From contig SMSO01000006.1 in assembly GCA_004764695.1 (NCBI GenBank), positions 414,859 through 478,858 on the forward strand: 64,000 bases of DNA, read 5' to 3'. The notes under the pieces were generated by a model that saw only the letters and a list, made by a program, of their open reading frames with translations, did not search any database and was not told the DNA's origin. Shown here one piece after another: positions 34,715-44,791 of this stretch; the stretch's first letter is position 1, and each line of letters starts with the position of its first letter. This DNA is from Schizochytrium sp. TIO01 (lineage: Eukaryota > Sar > Bigyra > Thraustochytrida > Thraustochytriidae). Position numbers and translations under genes: made by a program.

Positions 34715-36353
34715 ATGCTCAAAGTTCCTTCGAGTGTGGAACCTGTTAAAAGGCTAGATTTATCTAAAGCTGACTTTGGGTTTGGCCTTAGAAGCTGCTT
34801 CACATCCTCAGAATCTCAAAGAAGGGAAGTTGAAAAAGCGCTCGAGCTCGAATGGGCGGGTGAAACTGGGGATGCGCTTACAGCACTCTCTGTACGGTAA
34901 GTTTATATGTATTGTAAAGCTGACCCCAATGTACAATCGGGGTCAAAGTATTTCCCACTGATGGAAGATAGTTTTGCCTTTTCTGATGACGAATTAAGTC
35001 ATCTTGGTGAAAATCCTCCGCTCTAAAGATAATTCAAACAACTAACAATAGAAAATTCTGTGTCGGGGTCATTTTCTGTGATCTCAATTCTTCTTGGAAA
35101 TATGACTACTGTTGATGGATGGCCTTGTATGCATCTTCCGACATTTAGAACTGGATTCGATGCGCTTCTTGCAGCATTGCGTTTGCCCAGGCAGACTGAA
35201 GTACTCATGAGCGCAGTGACAATTCCTGATATGGTCAAGATTGTACAATCCTATGGCCTTGTACCTATTCCGATTGATGTCGACTATGATACGCTAGCCC
35301 CTCGCCAGGACCTCATGGCTAAGGCTCTTTCCACACAAACTCGCGTTCTTGTGGTCTCTCATATCTTTGGTAGCATTGCAGAGCTAGATGATATTATTAC
35401 CTGGGCTCACAAACATGGAGTTTATGTGGTTGAGGACTGCGCTGAAGCGTATTGTGGACCAGATTTCCGAGGACACGAAAATGTAGACGCCAGCTTCTTT
35501 AGTTTTGGGACCATAAAAACCGAAACCGCTCTTGGGGGAGCAATGATGCGGATTGCAGACTCAAACATCCGTGAGGACGTCCGCGCAATTCTTGCACACT
35601 ACGCAGTCCAACCTCTGCACGTTTTTAGAAACCGTTTGATCAAATATAGTGCCTTCACAGCTATTTTGAACAATTCAGTTGCTTATGCAACTTTTGTGCG
35701 CGGAGTCCATGCGCTTGGAAGTAAGTTCTTTCTTTAAAGCTTTAAGAGCTATCAACCTGAGAAATATCTAAGAACCATTGTTGTGAAACCTGTGGAACTA
35801 ACCTTTACGAAATTTTCGGCAAAATGCAGAAGATCATTTGGATATCCTTTTGGCAAACAGTCGTGGTTTCGTTGGACAAGATCTTTTTCAGGCCATCCGT
35901 CTCCGGCCCCCTGTTCCTCTATTGAAGTTATTACTGCACAGACTGCAGAACTTTGATGCATCTCGTCTTGAACAGAGACGTAAGATTTGCGCAAGAACTG
36001 CCCGCGATCTCGCAAATATCCCTGGCGTCCGTGTACCTGGTTTGCACGCGAAGCGGCACTACTTCTGGTTATTTCCAATCAATGTCGCAGACCCCACTAA
36101 AGCAGCTAAGGCTATGCTTTCCCGAGGTTTCGATGCTACCTCAGGTACTACAAGCCTCATGTGCATTGATGATGTTGTCTCAGAGCGACCCGCGAATTAC
36201 CGCGAGGTCTTTGATGCCACGACGTCTGTTGCTGCTCCTCTCATGCACAATGTCTTATATCTTCCCATTGATTCTGACACGTCCTCTTCGATCGCTTCTA
36301 ATATGGTCAGGGCGGTTAAATCATCTTGTTCTAGCGCAGAGGCCCGCCTGTAG
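34715..36353 (+). CDS. DegT/DnrJ/EryC1-type PLP-dependent aminotransferase-fold protein (three exons)
   Basis: Exons 34715-34896, 35149-35720 and 35830-36353 join in frame to 425 aa. The junctions restore conserved sequence: ALTALSVR joins TGFDALLAAL, giving the LSVR(T/S)GFD segment typical of this family. Both donors read GTAAGT; the acceptors are TTTAG and TGCAG. Family landmarks are MSAVTIPDMVKI (about 81-92), VVEDCAEAYCGP, whose Asp (about 157) should contact the pyridine nitrogen of PLP, and SFFSFGTIKTETALGGAM, whose Lys (about 184) is the likely Schiff-base residue. Such enzymes usually transaminate keto-sugars, but this subgroup with a TALGG motif is poorly defined and its substrate cannot be predicted. 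The best-known relatives are bacterial, so an old lateral acquisition that later gained introns is possible. Confidence 0.83.
34897..35148 (+). other. Intron 1 of the DegT-type gene
   Basis: 252 nt, phase 2. The donor is CG|GTAAGT and the acceptor is ACATTTAG|AACTGG. It was chosen because the joined codon restores LSVR-TGFD. An alternative acceptor at 35050-35051 (after ACTAACAATAG) would keep a longer exon 2 but break this motif, unless exon 1 is read in another frame. The intron contains a perfect 7 bp hairpin arm pair, TGACCCC/GGGGTCA, at 34921-34945. Confidence 0.8.
35721..35829 (+). other. Intron 2 of the DegT-type gene
   Basis: 109 nt, phase 1, GTAAGT...GCAG. Splicing joins HALG to K-DHLDILLAN and removes in-frame stop codons. 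Confidence 0.85.
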
Positions 36354-39300
36354 GTAGAAAGTCTCTTGTCCCATGCCCATACTCCATACTTCATACTTTC
36401 TGATAACTAATCAATTGAATTTATTGTATTTTTACTATTGTCCATGTGAGCCTCTCACACATGGTCACCCTCTCTTTTTGTCAGGAGTATAGCAACCGAG
36501 TTTTAAAAGCGACTGTGGCAAAGGTGCTACCCTCCCGAATACTGTGAAACGCAACAGTGAAGGGAATTTCTTAACCCCAAATCCCATTTGCGAATGATCA
36601 ACTACTACGTTCGATTGCTGGGTCAGCAGCCAACATAACAAAATCAATTCTACATAAACCTGTTCAATACCTATATTTCAAAAAAAATAAAAAATCTGAC
36701 ATTTGTACTTGACAAAGTCAGAGGATTTGCGTTGTATAGCTATTATTTTCACAAACATTTTTGCTTGATGACAGAAACAAAAAGAAGAAGGTGTTTGGTG
36801 CATGATTCTAAAGCTAGGTATGCTTAGGCCACACTAAAGTTGTTTTCCTATGCTAATAGCCACTAACTTTCTCCTCATGAAAGCTTTGGTATTATAATAT
36901 CATAGGACTTTATGAACCTAAGATATTTTTCTTTGTCGACCTTCTCATAATAACAGGACTAACTTCATGTCCCATTAATTGTTTCAAAGAGCATGGAAAT
37001 TGACGCATCAAACAAAATGTTAAGGATAAGCATTCATAGAAGACTAAGTTGAGTTGATCGATAGATACCAAGATTAGTATGCAAAAGCGTCCATACGCAC
37101 GCGTCAGAAGGACAACGTAGCGAACAAACCTATAAGCGGTCTAGCTGGGAATGAGGAAAGCGTTTGCGTTGTCAACCTAACAGAACCAGGGGACCATCAA
37201 GTATTGAGGTCAATCAATACTTAAAGGATTTTGTGAAAGCACTGCAGCGAGGGTTCTTATAACCGTCGATAAGAACCAAGAATACAAGAGCGCGCTTAAG
37301 AGATTATCTATGCTTTCTCACTGATGGTTATAAAGTGTCTCTCGAATACTGGCAGAAAGGTTAGAAAAAATGAAGCAAGCCAAAACAACAAGAACTTATA
37401 GCTGGGTCTCGGTGTGATAATCCATCCTCTTGGTATATATATATATATATGTATTGAATTATTATACAGCTTGGTGTCTAACCTCACCTCACCTAACATA
37501 ACTCTTCTATCCGATAATCTTTCGTGCGACATGACGCATTCATCTTACCTGTATCCAGAACAGGAACCTCAATAACCTAAATACTATCCTATTCTTTTTC
37601 ACCATGAGTTCGCCATCCGTGTTGCCTCTGCACGCTACGCTACACCAGCCAATCTGCAAAGGGTTAACGTGTAAGTTCTTCATATTTCGGAGCACACTTC
37701 CCTCTAAGGATTTATATCCTAGCTTAACAGCTCTATGAGTCATGGAAAGCTGCCTTTTTGCTTTCTGAGAATCTTGCACGACTATTTTAGGCTCTTCTCT
37801 TCATCTGTAGTAGTCAGCATCACACTTGACTCATCCCAGTTCTAAGAATAGCTCAGGACGCGTCAACAACTGTATTTGTAGGTTTGCAGGTACATCCTGG
37901 AAGATTTTAAATAGCCTTGAACAACATCAGTTTTGTCACACATTGGTAATGTTGCCATATCATACATACCCTCAACTTAATTACTATAGACTTGTCAGAG
38001 GAAGCAAACCAGAAGCCATTGGACTTCGTTTCATGATAAGGGCAGAGACGAAACAAAACGTGCTCTTAAGCGCATCATTCCCTCGTAGATAACTTGGCTC
38101 ATTTCCTCTGGCTCCTCTATGAAGACCCAGAGATTCAAAGTTCACAAAGCAATTGGTTAGTCAGATTGGTGGAGTCAAAGTCCTTCGGAAGAAAAGCTAA
38201 ATCTTGTAGGAGTCAAGTCTAGATGCTGATGAGTTAATAAATTTCTGAATCTCGAGAATATTGACAAGAGTTAAGATATAATCCCTGATCAACTAGTGGT
38301 TCACGAAGGCAAGATGCACCGGAAATTAATAATATCATCTGGGAGTTCAACCAATAAAGATGTAGAGGACGGGTACTCAATAAGTGATAGTTGAAGGTTA
38401 AGGAGTTTTGACGTATAAATGAGCGATCTGCTGGTCATGATAAAGTATTCTAAATTTCCTAACCACTACAATTTTGATATATTCAAATACGATGCATCCT
38501 GGGGTTTACTGATGTCTCACGAACATTATTGGAAAGTGGGTTCCTTGGCATGACTAATAATCAGATTAGTTTTACTTCTCTGCAATCTAGGGACCTCTTA
38601 AGGACTGATGCACGCATCTGACTTGAAGGTTTGTAAACTCTTCAACCTATTACCTAGTGCATCACGTAAGTTGAGAGTCATATAGTGAATCTCCGAGAAC
38701 GCTAGTAGGATTAATTCAACTGACCCTTCCAATTGCGATCCCAGCAAGATGATTGAGAAGTTTGTTGACGACTAAAGAAGGCATAGTATAGTCAGGCTCC
38801 TATAGTAAGTAGTTTGCTTACCTTTATCATGGACACCTAGGTCGACTGGTTGGTCTTTTAATTTAATGTAGACTTCGTCTATACTATGTAAGAATCGGTG
38901 AGCTTAGGTTAGCTCGTCCATTCCGCCACCAATTCGAAGTTTATCCTTATGCATACCCTGAATATATAGTGCATGCTCAACATCAACTTCAAGCCTTACT
39001 AAAGGATTGTTAAGAAGAAATTTGACAAGAGGAGACGAGACTGAGCGCCTTGAGCATCTTGAGTGTCAGATATAGGTTCAAGCAGCTCAAGAGCTAGTGT
39101 TTGTGAGTTGTCATATTGATAACTTTGAAAGAGTACTCTAAAAGAGCCGAAGCTTGACTTTCAGTATCTATGAGATATCCGGAACTTCAGTATATCTAGG
39201 TTCATATTGACAAGGCGTCGCTGGAGCTTCAATACATTTCTTTATCATACGCGCTACAGATTATGTAAGCGTATACGTACTTTATGATTTATTCCTCCTT

Positions 39301-39776
39301 AGAGTTTGTTTGCCTCTTTCTCAAAATACCTTCGTTTTGCTAGTCACACCAGCCTGTACCCGATCAGACTTGTCATCGCTCTCAACTAATCCCTTTGGGT
39401 GTCGTCCGGCTGCATTCTTTCGCGTGTGAATATACATAGATTGACGAAACGTTTCCATCCCTAAAAGTTATCAAGCACCACAAGTACCTAATGGTCAAAA
39501 GCGTGTCGATGCGTCTCTGGGCTTATTGAGGGCTGCTGAAAGAATTTTGCTGTTTTGAATAAAGCATTTCTTCAGATTTTGATCTTGGTAACAGCAGAGT
39601 AATTGTTAATTCTTGATGATTCACTCTTTATAGTGTTTCGGGTTCATAATTAAGCCTTCTGAAAGACAATAGTCTAAAATAAACCTTTACCTAATCTCTC
39701 AATTATACATGAGTAAGTTCTCTACTTTTAATATATCACAAATGAAAATTTTAGAAGGTTCCGACGTTACCATGTA

Positions 39777-40195
39777 CTGAGATCTCCAATCGAAGGAACT
39801 AATGGACAAGACATTGCTACAGTTCTTGGTGTCCCTTTGTAAAACCCATTAGAAATAAGGTTTACATTAGAACAAGAATAGGCAGCCAGACTTATGTGGC
39901 TGCTGAAGCCAAGAACTAGAAGTGTGAATACACATCACCGGCACCCAAGCTTGGTTTAACTTGGATCGATGGTTGGAGAAGGTTGGATAACCTAACCCCA
40001 TCGATTATCTCTAACCACATTCAAGAATGTCTTAATCTCCCTAATTACTACATGAATCCATCTGTCCTGGAATTCATTCCTCAGGACAGCAGTTCGCTAA
40101 CACCAAAATCAACCTTCTTATAACCTTCATCAAGCTTCTTGCCTTCATCTTTACAGTCAACCTCACGCTAATCATTATCACCTTTCAGCACCATG
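39777..40195. repeat. Dispersed repeat, copy A
   Basis: About 420 bp, running from CTGAGATCTCCAATCGAAGG to CCTTTCAGCACC. It is the reverse complement, with substitutions and small indels, of copy B at 45437-45863. Shared blocks include AAGAATGTCTT and ATTACTACATGAATCCATCT. Conceptual translations of both copies share strings such as SKEL, FLVSLC, MNPS and TWIDGW-like residues, but each has stops and frame shifts, so both are dead. Confidence 0.75.
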
Positions 40196-41164
40196 TATTG
40201 TAATATTCAATATATTCAACTATCGATCTTGTTCATCCTCGCGCTGCACTCATTGAAGAACAAAACTAAGTTGTAGAAATAGATGTAGTATGGGAAGTTA
40301 GTAGTCTGGTCTTATCTATGAATTTGCGATCAATAGAGGGACTATAATTCTTAGGTCCCAGTACAAAAAGGTTTTCAAGCTCATACTCCATATTACAATT
40401 TGTGAAAGATAATATGACGATCTTGGGACTGAGAGTTTCTCAATCAGGTACTGCTATGGAATGTTTGACTGCTTTTAGCGCTGGAACATCTTTAATGCCA
40501 ATCATGTAGTAAATTAGCAACTCTTGCTTTGTTGAGATCTCAGTGAGTCCAATATTGATTTGGAAAACGTACAAGTTGTTGTCAATGCAATTTCAAATTT
40601 GCGACCTCAGGAGATTTTAAGTCCAGATATATTGAGAGCGTTAAGGACTGGCGAATATGCAAAATAAAAATTTTCAGGTCAACCTGAAACCCAGAACTTT
40701 ATGTTGCTCAAAAAGGAAAGCACCAATTTGTCAAAACTACCATTCTTTAACATTGAAAAAAAAAAAATGCAATAGAAGAAGAGAGCTCAATTGCATCAGC
40801 CTATTCTGGCCTAAATAATAGATTTCCAAAGCAAAATCGCCGCATGTGCGGAGCAAGACATCCTGAGTACAAAATATATTCTGCTGCACATGCTAGGGAC
40901 ACAATTCACGTGCGTTGTATACAATAGAAGATCAAAACTAATGAAGGCGCATGCAAATTTTAGACAGTGAGAACACTTTCTTTTTAGAATCCAAGAACAC
41001 CAAGGCGCGCTTTAGAATATGTGTTGGTACATTGACTATCATTTCTAGAGTTAATTTGACGCACGTTGATGGTATATAGGTTGAAACCAGATCTGGGGTT
41101 TGAGCATTTAAACAAACCTCGATTCCAAGTGATCTTGGTGAGACATTTGCAGAGCGTACATAAC

Positions 41165-41290
41165 TGGGTTTCAAATGAACTCTGAAATTGAGCCCTGAAG
41201 TCAGCAATTCGCTAACTCACAAGTATTAACCTTTTTCTTTTCTCAAGGCTTTTGCACTGATTTTCATCATCTTTGTCAACCAACCTTGAT
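41165..41290. repeat. Possible third, partial repeat copy
   Basis: The stretch from CTGAAATTGAGCCCTGAAG through CAGCAATTCGCTAAC to TTCATCATCTTTGTCAACC parallels the corresponding part of copy A (CTGGAATTCATTCCTCAGG, CAGCAGTTCGCTAAC, TTCATCTTTACAGTCAACC) in the same orientation, at clearly lower identity than A to B. Confidence 0.4.
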
Positions 41291-41766
41291 TCTACCAACC
41301 CACAGCTCATAGAGTAATTGATGAAAGAGACTATCTGCTTTCGCAAAAGGTTGTGGTAAGCAAGGTTCCGGATGGTAGAAATTCTACAAGAAATACAATA
41401 TTCAAGGATATGATATTATTATATGGATTGAAACCCTTCTCTCATGATCCATGGCCACCCTTGGAAGAAACGAATTGTACTTCGTAAGAATGATAACACT
41501 GTGCCAACCCGCCAGTTTGGGTCCATTAATTTTCTTGTCGCGCCGTAAATAGTCTCCAATAAAAGTTCAGTAAATGGAGCGAATGTTTGACACGACTGAA
41601 TGTGAGGCTCCATAATTCGGCTTGGCGACTTGCGCCCTACAACACGAATAGAAGTAAAGAATACATAAGGGCTGCGAGGACAGCCATAGCTGGATTAAAC
41701 TAACACAGTATGAGCACGACTGTGTAGACTTATACATACGAAACAAAGACACTGATAGGGAGCCTG

Positions 41767-42666
41767 TTACGCACCTAAAAGACCAGCAAGAATGAGTTCG
41801 TGCGTGCGCTTATTGATAGCATTGCGGTCAAGGCCACCGGCTTCTTGTCTTAATTTACGCAGCTCGTCCTGGCTAACGTCTTCAAATGCCCTGACAGTAA
41901 CATTCTCCTTTCGTGGCTGGGTCTCCTGCTGATGCATAGTCCAGAGCTGTGCACCCTGGTTGAATTGAAGAACTTGTGGACCATAGCCTTGCTGTATGGC
42001 TGCTCGTTCGCGAGCCTCTTCCTGTTCCTTCTTTTTACGAGCACGAATTTCAGCAACCTTTGACCTCCTGCGCTCGCCAAGCTCCACTTGAACACCTTCT
42101 TCACGCTCTAACAATCTCAGTGCCCGCTCCTCTTCTTCAGCTTCAATAAGTTCAAGGAGCTCCTCGCGCTTGCGCTCAGTCTCCTCCACTTGGTTTTCCA
42201 CAAACCGGCGCCGCTCATCAAGCAGGATGGCGCGCCGTCGCTGGATTTTTGCCCTGTACTTGTTTTCAGTTTGTTCAAGGGTCTGATCAACCCATTCTGT
42301 GCGCAAGCCATTCATTCGATGCCACACGAGGCTCTCCGCGAGCTCTCTAAAGTCATTGTATTCCTTTGAAGTCTCGAAGTCATCCTCAGCAAGGTTGAAT
42401 ACGCGCATAATCTCACGCCGAATCTTGACTTCCTTTTCGTATTGCAGCTGTTCCCAGGACTTGTCCTTCAGCTGTGCCTTTTTCATGGGCTTGCCACACG
42501 TCGGGCATGGTACAACTTTCTTGCTCTGGAACACAGGGCCATGGTAACAGTTCGAACATACTTGATGCCCGCATTCTGCCGAGGTCTTGAACCTGAATGA
42601 CTTCTCCAGGAAGTTCAGGTTCTTGTTCTGGCAAAACGCGCACAAATTCGTCAAGAGCTCTAGCAT
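41767..42666 (-). CDS. MAT1: CDK-activating kinase assembly factor MAT1 (TFIIH subunit, Tfb3)
   Basis: The protein is 299 aa and unspliced, starting at ATG 42666. An N-terminal C3HC4 RING finger is complete: Cys 9, Cys 12, Cys 32, His 34, Cys 37, Cys 40, Cys 54 and Cys 57 (CAFC, ECGHQVCSNC, CPTC). It is followed by the MAT1-typical block with KEVKIRREIMRVFNLAEDDF and YNDFRE (about 75-110). Then comes a long charged coiled coil (about 130-230) and a C-terminal hydrophobic tail (LILAGLLGA), as expected for the part that binds CDK7 and cyclin H. MAT1 assembles the CDK-activating kinase, joins it to core TFIIH and supports RNA polymerase II CTD phosphorylation and cell-cycle CDK activation in the nucleus. 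The length matches the family (about 300 aa). It is head-to-head with CSN6. Confidence 0.95.
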   Translation of the reverse strand: MLELLTNLCAFCQNKNLNFLEKSFRFKTSAECGHQVCSNCYHGPVFQSKKVVPCPTCGKPMKKAQLKDKSWEQLQYEKEVKIRREIMRVFNLAEDDFETSKEYNDFRELAESLVWHRMNGLRTEWVDQTLEQTENKYRAKIQRRRAILLDERRRFVENQVEETERKREELLELIEAEEEERALRLLEREEGVQVELGERRRSKVAEIRARKKKEQEEARERAAIQQGYGPQVLQFNQGAQLWTMHQQETQPRKENVTVRAFEDVSQDELRKLRQEAGGLDRNAINKRTHELILAGLLGA

Positions 42667-43344
42667 CTTGCTTCGTTCAAGCCGTTGCAGATTTCTAGAT
42701 CTAGACCAGCTCAAGAAACAGAGAGATTAAGTCTCTGTCGCCACGCCTTAATAGAAGAGATCCAACCTCGACTATCCAAAAAAAGTATGCTCAGCTATTC
42801 TATCGTCTTCGCAGCCGTCGCCGCTACAATGCAGTGAGTGGCAGACGAGTTTCACAGGCAGGCAGCAACACAGCCCAAGAAATCACCAGCAAGCGTTCTG
42901 AGCCCGTAGTAAGCCCCGTCAGCGCACCTGCGAGCTATCCGCCGTCTGTTTATCTATCTATCAATCGATCGATAGATCGATCGGAGTTTGCGCCCTCTTC
43001 GCTGCTCTTTCGCTCTTGATTGATAAGGAATGAACTACGTATAACAAAAGAAGAGTGCTATTGTACAGCACAGCATGTTTATCTCATTGTATGTAAGTAG
43101 GTTATAGCCCGTCCTGCAAATAGGGAGTGGGGGAGTGCTATAGAGTTTTTTTGTTATAAACCATAGTAGGGTTTGAGGATAAGCATAGCTTTCCTGAATA
43201 GATCTTTTACCTTATTCGGCAATACTGCCTATAGCTATCTATTGCTGTCTGTGGATTAATTTCCTTTGATTGTCCAAATCGTGAAAATCGGTCTCTGCTC
43301 GAGCGATTCCATCTAATTAGGTTCCGGAGGTGTATCCTGCAGCC
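42667..43344. promoter_or_regulatory. Divergent intergenic region between MAT1 and CSN6
   Basis: 678 bp separate the two start codons, so both promoters lie here. The stretch includes a short CGAT/GATC palindromic run (about 42955-42985). No coding frame of note is seen. Confidence 0.5.
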
Positions 43345-44791
43345 ATGACGGAGGCTTCGAGAAAGGCTGCACACAGCCTGCACCCGGTACGTTTAAGTCT
43401 CTGTGAAGAAGTCCTCGTTTGCCCTCGCGCAATCGTTCGTTTTTCGCTCCTTCGTTCGTTCACTTCGCTAGATCGTCGTGTGCGGTATGATACTTAAGCG
43501 AGGATTCTGTATCTCGCGAAGAAGGGCAAAGGCGCCTGCTGAAGAGAGCATGAAGTTCAGGATATTGGTTGGGCTCTTACTGGCTTGGGCATCTTCGTTT
43601 CGCCCCAATCTTTGGAGGAAATGTTATATATACCGAAGATGCTAGCGAAAAAGATTTTCTGCGTTTTCTTCTGGTAATCAGAATGTTAGCTTAGAGTTCG
43701 CCAGACTCGGGGCAGACTCGGGCTAGACTTGGGCAAACTTGATCAAGATAGGGTTTACCCTAGGTACGAACATCATTTACTAACAACTCCACGAGATTCA
43801 ATGCTCAACTGTGAGGTATTTGTCTTGCGTTTCTGGTGAATGCTGTATCCCGGCGATTATGGTTGATATGCTCATATATGAGCGGGTCTTGCATAATCCA
43901 TGATTTTTCCTTTCGCAGCTGGTGCTAGTCAATATATCAGATCACTATACACGGCAGCAGCTTGGCAGCCAGGTTGGCGGTCGAGCTTTAGGGCTACTAT
44001 TCGGTTGTCAGTCAGGTGCTTCGATTCATGTGTACGAATCTTTCGAGATGCCCCTTCTTAGGGACGAAAGTGGTGCAGTGCGGTTAGATGAGGAATTTAT
44101 TCTGGAAAAGAAGGGCCACTTTGAGGCTGTCTTTCCTCAATATGAAATTCTGGGCTGGTATACAGTCGGCAGCGATGTGGGTGAAGAAGATATGGCCATT
44201 CACCGTGCGATGTCCACATTCAATGAAAGTCCATTGCTTGTTATTGTAGACCCAAATATCACCGCTGACAGTAAGGAGCTTCCGATCAAGATGTTAGAAG
44301 CTGTTATGCAGGTCATTGGTGAAACGCCTACTATGATCTTTGTAGATGTGGACTTTCAAATTGATACTGTTGAACCTGAGCGTATTACTATTGATCATAT
44401 TGTGAAGGGTGGCGGAGCACGTAGTGTGCGTGAATCTTCGCTCGTACCAAGCCTTGAGGATCTTGTTAACGCTGTAGAGATGCTTACAAAACGTATGCGC
44501 GTTCTTGAAAAATATGTTACAATGTCCCGAGAAGGCAAAGTACCAAAAAACCATGCCATTTTACGAGAGATTGCTGCCGTATCTCAGAGACTTCCTGTAA
44601 TACAGCTGGACGCATTCGACAATGGCTTTCGTTCTGAGTTCAACGATGCGCAGCTTGTCACTTATTTGGCCATGCTCACCAAGGCCACTGCTGCTGCTAG
44701 CGATGTACACTCCAAGGTAGTCACTTTTCTTGATGGGGCGAAGGTGTCTGGATCTTCTTTGCGACGAAAGGGGCTTCCATTTATGAGGTGA
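43345..44791 (+). CDS. CSN6: COP9 signalosome subunit 6 (MPN- domain; two exons)
   Basis: Exon 1 (43345-43386, 14 codons) joins exon 2 (43919-44791) in phase 0 to give 304 aa. The junction yields SLHP-LVLVNISDHYTRQ, which matches the HPLV-NISDH start of CSN6 proteins. The MPN domain covers about residues 14-150. The position of the JAMM metal site reads GWYTVGSDVGEEDMAIHRAM, lacking the His-x-His pair, as expected for the catalytically inactive MPN- subunit CSN6 rather than CSN5. The C-terminal part (about 195-285) is helical, as needed for the CSN bundle. CSN6 pairs with CSN5 in the complex that removes Nedd8 from cullin-RING ligases. The eIF3f and Rpn8 paralogues are less likely given the start motif. 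Confidence 0.93.
43387..43918 (+). other. Intron of CSN6
   Basis: 532 nt, phase 0. Donor CCG|GTACGT; acceptor CCTTTCGCAG|CTGGTG preceded by a pyrimidine tract (TTTTTCCTTTCGCAG). Confidence 0.9.

Larger units (their letters stand above)
36354..41766. other. AT-rich region with decayed dispersed repeats
   Basis: No intact gene is seen in this 5.4 kb. Unlike the two large deserts it has almost no microsatellites. It contains a repeat copy (39777-40195) that recurs inverted at 45437-45863, and a weaker third match near 41165-41290. The minus strand from about 38.0 to 39.2 kb gives stretches of protein-like translation broken by stops and frame changes, which looks like an old inactivated mobile element. 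I could not identify a conserved transposase or reverse transcriptase motif. Confidence 0.5.

Noticed and set aside
34549-34749. 66-codon Cys/Arg-rich frame before the aminotransferase gene
   Set aside because: It overlaps the 5' end of the better supported exon 1 and has no domain or coding context.
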